From DUOA01 sp012839095 (lineage in GTDB: Bacteria > Bacillota > Clostridia > Caldicoprobacterales > DTU083): a stretch of DNA of 64,000 bases. Shown one piece after another: positions 24,751-34,473 of this stretch. The notes under the pieces were generated by a model. It worked only from the letters and a program-made list of their open reading frames with translations, did no database searches and had not been told where the DNA came from. Position numbers and translations under genes: made by a program. Every line of letters begins with the position of its first letter. Position 1 is the stretch's first letter. The stretch is taken from positions 620,001 to 684,000 of the forward strand of contig JBMNJE010000011.1 in the NCBI GenBank assembly GCA_050951505.1, in the 5' to 3' direction.

Positions 24751-27700
24751 CTACTTATCAGAGGGAAAAGCAAGAGAAAATAACGAAATCTGGCTTGTTT
24801 CAGGCATGTTTTTCAATACACCCTGCTCTTTTAAGGCTTCTATTGCAGTTTTTGTTATTCTGGACCTATCCCTCAAGTCCTCAATGGAGATAAACTCCCC
24901 CTGATTTCTCGCTTCTACGATGCTTCTGGCAGCGTTGACGCCTACACCCTGCAGTGCATTCAGGGGCGGGCGGATACCATCCTCTGTAATAAGAAATCTT
25001 TCAGCATGAGACTTATACAGATCAATGGGCACAAAGGAAATATTTCTCAAATACATTTCCAGGACAACTTCAAGAATGGTTAAAACATTCCTTTCCTTAG
25101 CTGATAAATCGTTACCTCTGGCATCCAGCTGTTTAATGGCATTTCGAACGGATTCCGGTCCTTTCATAGTCAACGAGGCATCAAAATCATCCGCCCGGAC
25201 AGTGAAATAGGCAGTATAGAAAGCTTTTGGAAAATAAACCTTAAACCAGGCTATTCGGAATGACATTATAACGTAAGCTGCTGCATGGGCTTTTGGAAAC
25301 ATATACTTTATTTTTTTGCAGGAATCTATATACCATTTGGGAACAGCATTCTCTTGCATAATCTGTTCCATTTCCGGAGTCAGACCCTTCCCCTTTCGGA
25401 CATTTTCCATGATATTGAAAGCTGTGGTAGGTTCCAGTCCGCGATTGATTAAATAAATCATGATGTCGTCCCGGGTACTTATGACTTCACGAAGGGTTGC
25501 AATATCGCTGCGTATCAATTCCTGTGCATTGTTCAGCCAGACATCGGTGCCATGGGAAAGCCCGCTTATGCGAATCAGCTCTGCAAAAGTAGTGGGTTTG
25601 GTATCGATCAGCATCTGACGAACAAACCTGGTTCCAAATTCGGGCACTCCAAAGGTGCCGACCGGACTGTTTATGTCCTCCGGGTTTAAGTTCAGTGGTT
25701 CTGTGCTGGAAAAGAGTTTCATGGTGGCAGATTCCCCCAATGGGATACTCTGGGCATCCACCCCCGTAATATCCTCCAGCATCCTGATGACAGTAGGATC
25801 ATCATGGCCAAGAATATCCAGTTTTACCAGCGTATCGTGAATTGCGTGGAAATCAAAATGTGATGTAATAACCCCCGAATTCTTATCATCTGCAGGATGC
25901 TGAATAGGGGTAAAATCATATATTTCCTTGCTTTTAGGTACAACCAGGATGCCTCCCGGGTGTTGGCCTGTTGTACGCTTAACACCGGTGCAACCGGCTA
26001 CCAACCTTTTAATTTCAGCGTTGGTGGATACAACCTGCTTGGATTCCAGGTATTTCTTAACAAAGCCAAATGCGGTTTTCTCAGCTATGGTACCTATGGT
26101 ACCGGCCCGGAAAACCTGGCCTTCTCCTAAAAGTTCTTCCGTATACTTGTGTGCTGAAGCCTGGTATTCTCCTGAAAAATTTAGGTCGATATCCGGTACC
26201 TTGTCGCCCTTAAACCCAAGAAAAACCTCAAAAGGTATGTCAAAACCGTCCTTTTTGTATTCATGGCCGCAGTTGGGACAAGTTTTATCGGGTAAGTCCG
26301 CACCGCATCCAAATTTTTCTGTATCCACGCTGAAGTCAGAATGTCTGCAGCCCGGGCAGACATAGTGAGGAGGAAGAGGATTTACCTCAGTTATACCTGT
26401 CAGGGTTGCTACAAATGAAGAACCTACGGAACCTCGTGAGCCTACCAGATAACCGTCCTGATTGGACTTCTTAACCAGTTTGTGGGCTATGAGGTATAAA
26501 ACTGCAAAACCATTACCGATAATGGATTTTAGCTCCTTATCCAGTCTCTTTTCTACTATGTCCGGCAGGGGACTGCCATATATCTGTCTGGCTTTTTCCA
26601 GAGACATCCTGCGGATTTCCTCTTCCGCACCCGGGATTTCCGGAGGGAACAGCTGTTCAGGGATGGGCTGCACGTCTACTATTTCTTCAGCGATACTGCA
26701 AGGTGCTTCTATGACAACCTGTTGAGCCATTTTCTCGCCCAAATAGGAGAATTCCTCCAGCATTTCATCAGTGGTTCTGTAATACAGGGGCGCTTGGCTG
26801 TCGGCATCATCGAATTTCCGGCCGCTCATAAGGATACGCCTGAAATATTCATCATGGGGATCCAGAAAGTGTACATCTCCGGTTGCCACCACTCTTTTGT
26901 TATGTTTGCTTCCCAGTTGAAGGATGCGGTGGTTAATTTCCCTGAGACTTTCATCATCCGCTGCCTGCCTGGTACGAATTAGATGCTGATTGTTACCAAT
27001 AGGCTGAATTTCAAGGTAATCATAAAACTCAATAATTTCTTTGATTTCTTCATCAGGAAGATTCTGCATAACAGCCCGGTATAATTCACCGGATTCACAG
27101 CCCGAGCCGATAAGCAGGCCCTCCCGGAACTGTGCCAGCAGACTCTTAGGTATACGAGGCCTTCTGTAATAATATTCAAGGTGTGACATTGAAATCAGCC
27201 TGTACAGATTCTTCAGGCCCACAGCATTCTTAACCAGTAAAACAGCATGATAGCTTTGCAGTCTATTTAAATTTTTTCTGCTGCGGAACATGCCGTTTAT
27301 CTCATCCAGGTTATATACTCCCTGCTCTTCCAGCATTTCAAAGAACTTCATCAAAATATCACCGGCCGCTTCTGCATCATCAGTTGCCCGGTGGTGATTC
27401 TTCAGTTTAATTCCCAGATGCTCAGCAACCAGATTCAGCTTGTGGCGCTTTAAATTTGGCAGCAACTCCCTCGATAAGGCCAAAGTATCTATTATTGGCT
27501 GATTAAGGGAAAGCCCCAGGGACCTTCCCTTTTCTCTGATAAAACCCAGATCAAAGGAAGCGTTATGGGCAGCCAAAGCAGCATTTCCGCAAAAGGCAAA
27601 AAATTGCGGCAAAACCTGTCCTATTTCAGGTGCGCCATCTGTCATATCCTGCCTGATGCCGGTCAACTCAGTTATGTGAGGGGGTATAGGATGAACAGGA

Positions 27701-29106
27701 GAGACAAAGGAGTGAAAGGTGTCAATTACTCTTCTTCCCTGAATTTTGACTGCGCCGATTTCTATGATTTCATTATTAATTGAATCCAAACCGGTGGTCT
27801 CAATATCCAGAGCAACAAAGGTCTGATCAAAGTCATCTTCCCTGCTGTATTGAATTATTGGTCTTAAGTCATTTATCAGATATGCCTCTACACCAAATAT
27901 AGTCTTTACTCCATTTTTTTTCCCTGCAGCATAGGCCTCGGGAAAAGCCTGCACTACCCCGTGATCAGTTATGGCAACAGCTGAATGTCCCCAGAAAGCA
28001 GCCCTTTCAATTAAAGATTTTACAGAGGATACTGCATCCAAAGCACTCATTTGAGTATGCAAATGCAGCTCCACTCTTTTTTTCGGGGCATTATCCATCC
28101 TTATTCTGGTCTGTGCTGTATTTATGTCAGTAGGTCTCAGAACGATTTCTTTTTGGTATCTGTCATATTGACAGTCTCCCCTGAGTTTATACCAATTACC
28201 TTTCCTTAGCCTGCCGGCAAGTGATTTTGTCTTTTTCCAATCCAGAAAGACTTTTGCAGTGACAGAACTGGTGTAATCCGTAACATCCAGTGTTATAAGA
28301 ATTTTTCCTTCCCGAAGCTCATTTATCTCCTTATCAGTGAGAACTTTTCCTCTGCCCAGTTCCCTGATCTCCATATCAAATATGCAGCCTTCTATGGTCA
28401 CTCTGCCGCTATCCTCCCGTAAGGTATCAATGGAAACGGGAGCATCTTTAATTGCACGGCCCAGAAGCACAGTATTCTCTCCGCTGCTGTTCTGTTTTAC
28501 TTGTTTCTGTTCGGTGGAAGCATTGAGCATGGTAGCCTGTCGAACAAGCTCCAGCTCTTCCTGTTTTCTTACTTCAAAATATGTATCAGGAACTAAAGAA
28601 TCTTTTTTATCTTCCTGATAAATATTAACCTTTATACTTTGAAGAAAAGTATTCCTGAACCATTCTTCTATCCACTGAGGTACCTCTTTATGTGTTGCGA
28701 TGTCCAGCTTTGCAGATTGACTTACACAAATATTAAGCACATTTCCTTCCCAGTGACAGGAACTGGAGTCCAGCCAGGTAACAGAAGGCATGTCATCCTT
28801 TATATACTCTTGCATATCTTTCCAGATATGAGTAAAATCATGGATAATTTCATTCAGACTCTTTTGACTGCTTAATCGTATCCTTATTTGTTCTATGTCA
28901 AAAAAATAATCCTGCAGCTTTTTCTGCAGCATACTCATTTTATTATAAGAAATATAATGCGACGTGCTTATATGAATCTCCCAGATTTGACTTTTCTTGT
29001 AAACCAGTATCTTATCTACTTTCAGCCTGATTCCCTCTAAACCCAGTTCATCAAAAGGCAAATCCGGCAAGATCTTTTGCGAAGCGGAAGTATTACCTAT
29101 AGTCAT
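24751..29106 (-). CDS. polC: DNA polymerase III PolC-type alpha subunit
   Basis: PolC is the leading-strand replicative polymerase of Gram-positive bacteria with a built-in proofreading exonuclease. The 1451 residues show an N-terminal domain, an OB domain (about 230-330), a PHP domain (HLHTQMS at 348-354; ITDHG at 379-383) split by the DEDD exonuclease (DIETTGL, 434-440), and the polymerase palm with PDIDLNFSGEYQ, followed by an HhH C-terminus. AGGGGG precedes the ATG. It normally follows proS; here a small glycosyltransferase gene takes that place. Confidence 0.98.
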   Translation of the reverse strand: MTIGNTSASQKILPDLPFDELGLEGIRLKVDKILVYKKSQIWEIHISTSHYISYNKMSMLQKKLQDYFFDIEQIRIRLSSQKSLNEIIHDFTHIWKDMQEYIKDDMPSVTWLDSSSCHWEGNVLNICVSQSAKLDIATHKEVPQWIEEWFRNTFLQSIKVNIYQEDKKDSLVPDTYFEVRKQEELELVRQATMLNASTEQKQVKQNSSGENTVLLGRAIKDAPVSIDTLREDSGRVTIEGCIFDMEIRELGRGKVLTDKEINELREGKILITLDVTDYTSSVTAKVFLDWKKTKSLAGRLRKGNWYKLRGDCQYDRYQKEIVLRPTDINTAQTRIRMDNAPKKRVELHLHTQMSALDAVSSVKSLIERAAFWGHSAVAITDHGVVQAFPEAYAAGKKNGVKTIFGVEAYLINDLRPIIQYSREDDFDQTFVALDIETTGLDSINNEIIEIGAVKIQGRRVIDTFHSFVSPVHPIPPHITELTGIRQDMTDGAPEIGQVLPQFFAFCGNAALAAHNASFDLGFIREKGRSLGLSLNQPIIDTLALSRELLPNLKRHKLNLVAEHLGIKLKNHHRATDDAEAAGDILMKFFEMLEEQGVYNLDEINGMFRSRKNLNRLQSYHAVLLVKNAVGLKNLYRLISMSHLEYYYRRPRIPKSLLAQFREGLLIGSGCESGELYRAVMQNLPDEEIKEIIEFYDYLEIQPIGNNQHLIRTRQAADDESLREINHRILQLGSKHNKRVVATGDVHFLDPHDEYFRRILMSGRKFDDADSQAPLYYRTTDEMLEEFSYLGEKMAQQVVIEAPCSIAEEIVDVQPIPEQLFPPEIPGAEEEIRRMSLEKARQIYGSPLPDIVEKRLDKELKSIIGNGFAVLYLIAHKLVKKSNQDGYLVGSRGSVGSSFVATLTGITEVNPLPPHYVCPGCRHSDFSVDTEKFGCGADLPDKTCPNCGHEYKKDGFDIPFEVFLGFKGDKVPDIDLNFSGEYQASAHKYTEELLGEGQVFRAGTIGTIAEKTAFGFVKKYLESKQVVSTNAEIKRLVAGCTGVKRTTGQHPGGILVVPKSKEIYDFTPIQHPADDKNSGVITSHFDFHAIHDTLVKLDILGHDDPTVIRMLEDITGVDAQSIPLGESATMKLFSSTEPLNLNPEDINSPVGTFGVPEFGTRFVRQMLIDTKPTTFAELIRISGLSHGTDVWLNNAQELIRSDIATLREVISTRDDIMIYLINRGLEPTTAFNIMENVRKGKGLTPEMEQIMQENAVPKWYIDSCKKIKYMFPKAHAAAYVIMSFRIAWFKVYFPKAFYTAYFTVRADDFDASLTMKGPESVRNAIKQLDARGNDLSAKERNVLTILEVVLEMYLRNISFVPIDLYKSHAERFLITEDGIRPPLNALQGVGVNAARSIVEARNQGEFISIEDLRDRSRITKTAIEALKEQGVLKNMPETSQISLFSLAFPSDK

Positions 29107-29143
29107 TCATATCCCCCTGTTGATATATAACCTCATGCTAAGA

Positions 29144-29776
29144 TCAAACCCTGTTTATTTCCTTCGCTATTTCCCAGTACATTTTCAATCGTGCTTTCAT
29201 TCCCTTGGCCAGGCCGAGTTTTTCTTCCTTTATGGTTTGTGATACATTATCAAGTGGAATCTCAAGTAATCTTAAATTGTGTTCCCTGACATACCGGGTC
29301 AGGGCGATCTCGATCCCATATCCGGATATCCATTCCTCTTTGTCAAGATGCTCCAATATGGAGCGCCTGATGGCCCGTTGTCCTGACAGAAACGGTGTTA
29401 ATTTTTGAGCCAAATCAGTTATTCCTCTGCCTGATGTAAAAATTCCCACGGTCATATCGGCAAGGTCATCTGAAATTGGCCCAACCATCTTCAGGACATG
29501 TTCCGGTTGCAGGCCGATAAGGTCTGCGTCCAGAAATACTATCACCTCTTTGCTGGTGTTCTGTAAACCCTCCCACATGGCATATCCTTTACCTCTGTTA
29601 ACAGGCAGGTCATGTACACTAATGCCGTAAGAGCGCACTACATCGGATGTGTAATCAACAGAACCGTCATTCACTACCAATATCTCGCACTGGTCCTGCA
29701 GGGCATGGACTGCTTCCAATACTCTTGGAATGTTGTTTTCTTCATTAAAGGCAGGAATGATAATAGAAAATTCCAT
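29144..29776 (-). CDS. Family 2 glycosyltransferase
   Basis: A 210-residue GT2 enzyme with the GT-A fold. The nucleotide-sugar site shows IIPAFNEENNI and VVNDGS, and the metal-binding DxD is DAD in VIVFLDADLIG (about residues 87-97). GYGIEIALTRY near 152 resembles glucosyl-3-phosphoglycerate and dolichyl-phosphate-mannose synthase relatives. No membrane helix is seen. The donor and acceptor cannot be read from the sequence. It lies between rseP and polC, where proS usually stands, which makes it a lineage-specific insertion into a highly conserved block. Confidence 0.85.
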   Translation of the reverse strand: MEFSIIIPAFNEENNIPRVLEAVHALQDQCEILVVNDGSVDYTSDVVRSYGISVHDLPVNRGKGYAMWEGLQNTSKEVIVFLDADLIGLQPEHVLKMVGPISDDLADMTVGIFTSGRGITDLAQKLTPFLSGQRAIRRSILEHLDKEEWISGYGIEIALTRYVREHNLRLLEIPLDNVSQTIKEEKLGLAKGMKARLKMYWEIAKEINRV

Positions 29777-29810
29777 TTTTTACATCCCCTGTTTTTTCTT
29801 TTGTGGCATG

Positions 29811-30845
29811 TCAAATTTTCAGGATATCCTTGTATGTTACGATTATCATAAGGATTATAAGTAAAACAAAGCCAATAAAGTGGAAATAGCCTTCCTTGTA
29901 TCTGTCAATGGGCTTTCTTCTTATACCCTCCACAATGAGAAGAACCAGCCTTCCTCCATCCAGAGCAGGAAAAGGGATCAGATTCATTATTCCCAGGTTA
30001 ATTGTAATAATGATCCCAAGATTCAATAATTGCTGTATACCTGCCTGAGCAGCTCGTCCTATTTCAGTTACGATGCCCACAGGTCCCATCACATCGCCAA
30101 GACCTCTGCCTGCAAATATCAAATCTTTCAGCATTGCGACCATAAGTCCAACAATACGGAAGGTCTGAACAAATGACATGCCCAACGCCTGGAAGAAACC
30201 GATTCTGCGTGTTCCGACTGCAAAGTAAAATCCAAGCTGATAACGGTTGTCTGCCTCATTTAATATGGGGATTACATCAAAACTCATGGTTTTGTCATTT
30301 CGCAGGATTGTAATGGTAAATGGATCCGAGCCGTTTTCATTGATGAAGGCGCGAATTCTTTCAACTGCTTCTGAATCTTCCAGTGTGCTTATATCAATAT
30401 CCCCGATACCAATAATACGATCACCGGCCTGCAGTCCTGCCTGTTCAGCCGGATAACCGGCAATGACACTATCAATAACAGGAAGATCCGAATCGTAGAC
30501 ACCAAATGAAAGGTAGGCAACGGAAAGCAAGAGAACAGCCAAGAGCAGGTTCATTAAAGGACCTGAAGCAACTACCAGAATACGTTTCCAGACTTTGGCA
30601 TTGTTGAAAGCTCTGGGATCATCACTGGTTTCGTCTTCTCCAAGAAAACGAACATATCCTCCAAAAGGTAAAGCCCTAAGAGAGTAAGTGGTTTCTTTTC
30701 CAGGTATTTTCAGCAGTCTGGGACCCATGCCAATGGAGAATTCTTCTGCATGAATTCCTACCGCTCTGGCTGTTAGAAAATGCCCCAGCTCATGTATCAT
30801 GATGATGATACTGAAAAACAATAACGCTACTAAAATAGTTGTCAT
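29811..30845 (-). CDS. rseP: Site-2 intramembrane zinc metalloprotease RseP/RasP
   Basis: RseP cleaves membrane proteins such as anti-sigma factors and signal peptides within the bilayer. The zinc motif HELGH is at about residues 18-22 in the first membrane helix, a PDZ domain occupies about 105-185, and the second metal motif MNLIPFPALDGG lies near 293. The length is 344. Its start overlaps the dxr stop by four bases (ATGA). Confidence 0.96.
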   Translation of the reverse strand: MTTILVALLFFSIIIMIHELGHFLTARAVGIHAEEFSIGMGPRLLKIPGKETTYSLRALPFGGYVRFLGEDETSDDPRAFNNAKVWKRILVVASGPLMNLLLAVLLLSVAYLSFGVYDSDLPVIDSVIAGYPAEQAGLQAGDRIIGIGDIDISTLEDSEAVERIRAFINENGSDPFTITILRNDKTMSFDVIPILNEADNRYQLGFYFAVGTRRIGFFQALGMSFVQTFRIVGLMVAMLKDLIFAGRGLGDVMGPVGIVTEIGRAAQAGIQQLLNLGIIITINLGIMNLIPFPALDGGRLVLLIVEGIRRKPIDRYKEGYFHFIGFVLLIILMIIVTYKDILKI

Positions 30846-31990
30846 ATTAATTCATCCCTCTTTATTCGCTCCCTGGTTTCCTGATCGGCTTGAAGAATAT
30901 CCTCCAGGGTCGGGTTTAATTTAGTTTTATGGACTATCATAGATTTCTCTATCAGTTTTGGTATCTCAATAAAGTCAATAGCAGACTGCAGAAACATTTC
31001 AACTGCCGTTTCATTGGCAGCATTCAATACAGCCGGCATTGTTCCCCCTATCTTCAAGGCTTCATAAGCCAGCGGCAGGCAGGGAAATGTTTCAAAGTCC
31101 GGTTTTTCAAAAGTCAGGCTGCCCAATTTCACAAAATCTATCAAAGGAAGATCCGCCTGCAAACGATTCGGCCAACTTAAAGCATAAAGAATGGGAAGTC
31201 TCATATCGGTCGCTCCTAACTGAGCCAGCACGGAACCGTCTACAAATTGCACCATTGAATGTACAATGCTTTGAGGATGGACAAGAACTTCCATTTGCTC
31301 CGGTCTTACATCAAACAACCATCTTGCTTCTATAACTTCAAGACCTTTGTTCATAAGGGTTGCACTGTCAATGGAAATTTTTCTGCCCATGCTCCAGCGG
31401 GGATGCTTAAGGGCATCTTCCACAGTAACCTTTTTCAGGCTCTCATAGTCAAAACCGCGAAAAGGCCCTCCGGAGGCTGTCAATAAAATCTTATCAACTG
31501 CCTTTTGATCCGCGGTCCCCTGCAGGCATTGAAAAATTGCAGAGTGCTCGCTGTCCACCGGTAGTATTTTACTGCCCGATCGCTTGGCCGCTTCCATTAC
31601 CAGCTGACCCCCTGCCACCAGGGTTTCCTTGTTTGCCAAAGCAATGTCCTTGCCGGATTGTATGGCAGCCAGCGTTGCTTCCAAGCCGGAAATACCAACC
31701 ACCGATATCAATATTATATCTGCTTTTCGAAGAGTTGCCAACTCAACAAGTGCTTCCTTCCCGGAAGTTACCTTGATATCGTCCGGCAGCTTCTCCTTAA
31801 GACTGGCAGCCTTGGATGAATTGGTAACTGCTACTATTTCAGGCCTGAAACGTAGTGCCTGTTTTGCCAGCAGATCGATATTATCATTGGCTGACAGAGC
31901 AAGAATGCTGAACTCCGGATACTTGCTCAGGATGTCCAGTGCCTGGGTCCCTATGGAACCGGTGGAACCCAGAATAACAATTCGCTTCAC
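30842..31990 (-). CDS. dxr: 1-deoxy-D-xylulose 5-phosphate reductoisomerase
   Basis: Dxr makes methylerythritol phosphate, the committed step of the MEP isoprenoid pathway, with NADPH. The GSTGSIGTQALDIL nucleotide motif is at residues 8-21; NKETLVAGG and SEHSAIFQCL carry substrate and metal ligands; the SGGPF loop and GRKISIDSATLMNKGLE follow. It has 382 residues and starts with GTG after AAAGGGGT. It supplies isoprenoids for uppS two genes away. Confidence 0.97.
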   Translation of the reverse strand: MKRIVILGSTGSIGTQALDILSKYPEFSILALSANDNIDLLAKQALRFRPEIVAVTNSSKAASLKEKLPDDIKVTSGKEALVELATLRKADIILISVVGISGLEATLAAIQSGKDIALANKETLVAGGQLVMEAAKRSGSKILPVDSEHSAIFQCLQGTADQKAVDKILLTASGGPFRGFDYESLKKVTVEDALKHPRWSMGRKISIDSATLMNKGLEVIEARWLFDVRPEQMEVLVHPQSIVHSMVQFVDGSVLAQLGATDMRLPILYALSWPNRLQADLPLIDFVKLGSLTFEKPDFETFPCLPLAYEALKIGGTMPAVLNAANETAVEMFLQSAIDFIEIPKLIEKSMIVHKTKLNPTLEDILQADQETRERIKRDELI

Positions 31991-32004
31991 CAGGGTACCC
32001 CTTT

Positions 32005-32814
32005 CTAGCCGACTAAAACCAATTGAGAGTAAACATAAATTATAGGCAGTACAAACAGCAGGCTGTCGATCCGATCCAATATGCCTCCGTGTCCGGGCAT
32101 AATATTCCCAAAATCCTTCAGACCGCAGCAGCGCTTTATGGCAGAGGCTGTCAGGTCACCTATTTGAGAAAATATCCCTCCAAGCAGGCCGATAAAGACA
32201 AAGTGGATTGGGTGCACATGTGTATTGTATACCCAATTTAAAATAAATCCAAGCATCAGTATAAAAATAAAGCTGCCAATAAGTCCGCCTATACTGCCTT
32301 CTACTGTTTTTTTCGGGCTGACTGCCGGGCACAGTTTCCTCCTGCCAAAAAGCCTTCCTGTGAAGTAGGCGCAGGTATCTGTGGAATATGTTGCTGTCAG
32401 GGACATGATCAAGAGGTAATAAGGATGTACTATCGCAGCTTTTCTCATCATAGCGGCAGTTGTCAGCAATATACCGGGATAAAAAACCCCCAGTATTGTA
32501 ACAGCTATGTCTACCGGTCTCACATTTGTCTTCCAAATTAAAACGGACAGCAAGAAAACCACGGCTGTCATAATAAAAAAGAAGTCATAGCTGCCACTGA
32601 ATAAATAATGCTGAATATGGAATAATGCTGCTATAAGATAGCCGGCTGTTTTCTGAGGATGATTTCCATTGTTCTCAAATGCTCGATATATTTCCCTCAT
32701 ACCTATCAATGATAAAGTCAGTACAGCCAAATCAAAAACCCAGCCGCCAATCCATAAAACCACTATCAGTAAAATGATTGCCACAACCGCGGACGCTACC
32801 CTCTTTGCCAACAT
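32005..32814 (-). CDS. cdsA: Phosphatidate cytidylyltransferase
   Basis: CdsA makes CDP-diacylglycerol, the precursor used by PgsA. A multi-pass membrane protein of 269 residues with the C-terminal signature in SQIGDLTASAIKRCCGLKDFG (S-x8-K-R-x3-K-D-x6), followed by MPGHGGILDRIDS. The start codon overlaps the uppS stop (TAATG). Confidence 0.97.
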   Translation of the reverse strand: MLAKRVASAVVAIILLIVVLWIGGWVFDLAVLTLSLIGMREIYRAFENNGNHPQKTAGYLIAALFHIQHYLFSGSYDFFFIMTAVVFLLSVLIWKTNVRPVDIAVTILGVFYPGILLTTAAMMRKAAIVHPYYLLIMSLTATYSTDTCAYFTGRLFGRRKLCPAVSPKKTVEGSIGGLIGSFIFILMLGFILNWVYNTHVHPIHFVFIGLLGGIFSQIGDLTASAIKRCCGLKDFGNIMPGHGGILDRIDSLLFVLPIIYVYSQLVLVG

Positions 32815-33614
32815 TATTCAACACCTGCCTGTACATCGTCGATTCCACCAAATCTGCGTTTTCTGTTCTGGTATTCATAGATTGCTTCCAGATATCTTTC
32901 ACGGTTGAAGTCAGGCCAAAATACCTGCTTATCGGTGAATATCAGTTCTGTGTAGGCCGATTGGTATAAAAGAAAATTACTCAGCCGATATTCTCCACTG
33001 GTGCGTATCATCAGATCCGGATCAGGAATGCCCCGGGTCTCCAGAAATTCAGAAAACAGCGCTTCAGTAATATCATCCAATGACAGCTTTCCCTGTGAAA
33101 CCTCTCTTGCTATCTTCCTTGCGGCCTTAATTATTTCCATTCGACTGCCATAGTTAAGGGCAATATTCACCTGAAGTCCTTTATTGGCAGCTGTCAGATT
33201 CATTGCCTTTTCAACTTCCCGGGCGGCTTCCTGTGGAAGACCGTTTATATCACCCAGCATGTGAATTTTTACCTTATTATTATGAAGCTCGTTTATTTCT
33301 TTTTGCAAAAATTCCACCAGGAGCGACATCAGAGCTCTTACCTCAGATTCAGGTCTTTTCCAGTTCTCAGTTGAAAAGGCGTATAGTGTTAAATGGGCAA
33401 TTCCTATTTGTGACGAGGTTGAGATAATATCCCTCAACACTTCGACTCCCTGCTTATGGCCTGCGACTCTTGGCAGATTGCGTTTTTCTGCCCATCGTCC
33501 ATTGCCGTCCATGATAATGGAGATATGTCTGGGCACCGGTCGTGCCAATACAGTTTCAAGCAGACTTTCCGCATTCCTGCTTTTTTTGTATTTGAAGATA
33601 TTCTTCCAGTTCAT
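32814..33614 (-). CDS. uppS: Undecaprenyl diphosphate synthase
   Basis: UppS elongates farnesyl diphosphate to the C55 lipid carrier for peptidoglycan and other wall polymers. The IIMDGNGRWAEKR motif with catalytic Asp is at about residues 34-46; TLYAFSTENWKRP and RTSGEYRLSNFLLYQSAYTE are conserved. The length of 266 is normal, with about 25 extra N-terminal residues typical of Firmicutes. Confidence 0.98.
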   Translation of the reverse strand: MNWKNIFKYKKSRNAESLLETVLARPVPRHISIIMDGNGRWAEKRNLPRVAGHKQGVEVLRDIISTSSQIGIAHLTLYAFSTENWKRPESEVRALMSLLVEFLQKEINELHNNKVKIHMLGDINGLPQEAAREVEKAMNLTAANKGLQVNIALNYGSRMEIIKAARKIAREVSQGKLSLDDITEALFSEFLETRGIPDPDLMIRTSGEYRLSNFLLYQSAYTELIFTDKQVFWPDFNRERYLEAIYEYQNRKRRFGGIDDVQAGVE

Positions 33615-33673
33615 TGTATCCTTCCTTTATTAAGCTAAGCGAATCCCCTTTTGCTTATCATATCCCTCTCATT

Positions 33674-33703
33674 TGAAAAAGCAGCCTGAACGCTGCTTTT
33701 TCA
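33674..33703 (-). terminator. Hairpin between the PASTA-like gene and uppS
   Basis: A perfect 10-bp stem (33676-33685 with 33692-33701) with A and T tails on both sides, overlapping the upstream stop codon. It looks like an intrinsic terminator that would partly insulate rpsB-frr from uppS onward. Confidence 0.7.
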
Positions 33704-33922
33704 TTCAATCGGATCGTAAAATGAAGATATAATAAATTCCAGTTGATTTTCTTCCACAAATTTCTGTCTTATGATACGATATCTCATACCGGCAGTTTCC
33801 CCTGCTTTCTTTGTGTCAGGCCGGGCGTACATAATAAATTGACAGGAAATGTGAGGATAATCGTCGGACAGATGCTTATTCGCTTTTTCCGGAGCCATTC
33901 CGGTAAAATCTGGAATAATCAA
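33701..33922 (-). CDS. Small protein with one PASTA-like module
   Basis: A 73-residue protein beginning MIIPDFTGMAPEKANKHL and ending RIIRQKFVEENQLEFIISSF. The PDFTGM...A...L start and the IRQ...N-LEFIIS end imitate a single PASTA repeat, the module that senses muropeptides in Ser/Thr kinases and PBPs. This is a by-eye resemblance. No signal peptide or membrane helix is present. It starts with TTG overlapping the frr stop codon, so it is coupled to frr, and sits between frr and uppS. Confidence 0.7.
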   Translation of the reverse strand: MIIPDFTGMAPEKANKHLSDDYPHISCQFIMYARPDTKKAGETAGMRYRIIRQKFVEENQLEFIISSFYDPIE

Positions 33923-34473
33923 AACTCCATGATCTCCTTTTCTTTTTCCTTCACTATTTCGTCCACTTGTTTAATATGATCATCAGTAATTTTCTGTATT
34001 TCATTTTCTCCGATTTTTAGATCGTCTTCGGTAATTTCACTGGCTTTTTTCATCTTTTTTAATGTTTCATTGGCTTCTCGGCGTATGGAACGAATAGCGA
34101 TCTTGGATTCTTCTCCATATTTACTGACAACTTTGGCCAGCTCTTTTCTTCGCTCTTCTGTCAATTCAGGAAAGACCAGGCGGATGACTTTACCGTCATT
34201 ACTGGGAGTAATCCCTATATCTGATTTCATAATTTCCTTTTCTATTGCAGGAATCATTTTGGGTTCCCAGGGGGAAATTACCAGCAGCCTGGGTTCAGGC
34301 GATGTGATGTTTCCAACTTGGTTGATTGGAGTAGGCGTACCATAGTAATCCACCATAATTCGATCCAGGAGCTGTGGATTCGCACGCCCTGCCCGAATGC
34401 CTGCCAGATCGGATTTCAATACATTCAGTGTTTTCCCCATTTTTGTTGTTGCTTCCTTATAAACTTCCTTCAT
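33919..34473 (-). CDS. frr: Ribosome recycling factor
   Basis: RRF splits post-termination ribosomes together with EF-G. The 184-residue product contains LAGIRAGRANPQLLDRI, the VISPWEPKMIPAIEKEI block and RRKELAKVVSKYGEESKIAIRSIRR. The start at 34473 follows AAAGGAGGAAG; a reading to 34587 runs back into pyrH and is not supported. It overlaps the pyrH stop by four bases. Confidence 0.97.
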   Translation of the reverse strand: MKEVYKEATTKMGKTLNVLKSDLAGIRAGRANPQLLDRIMVDYYGTPTPINQVGNITSPEPRLLVISPWEPKMIPAIEKEIMKSDIGITPSNDGKVIRLVFPELTEERRKELAKVVSKYGEESKIAIRSIRREANETLKKMKKASEITEDDLKIGENEIQKITDDHIKQVDEIVKEKEKEIMEF

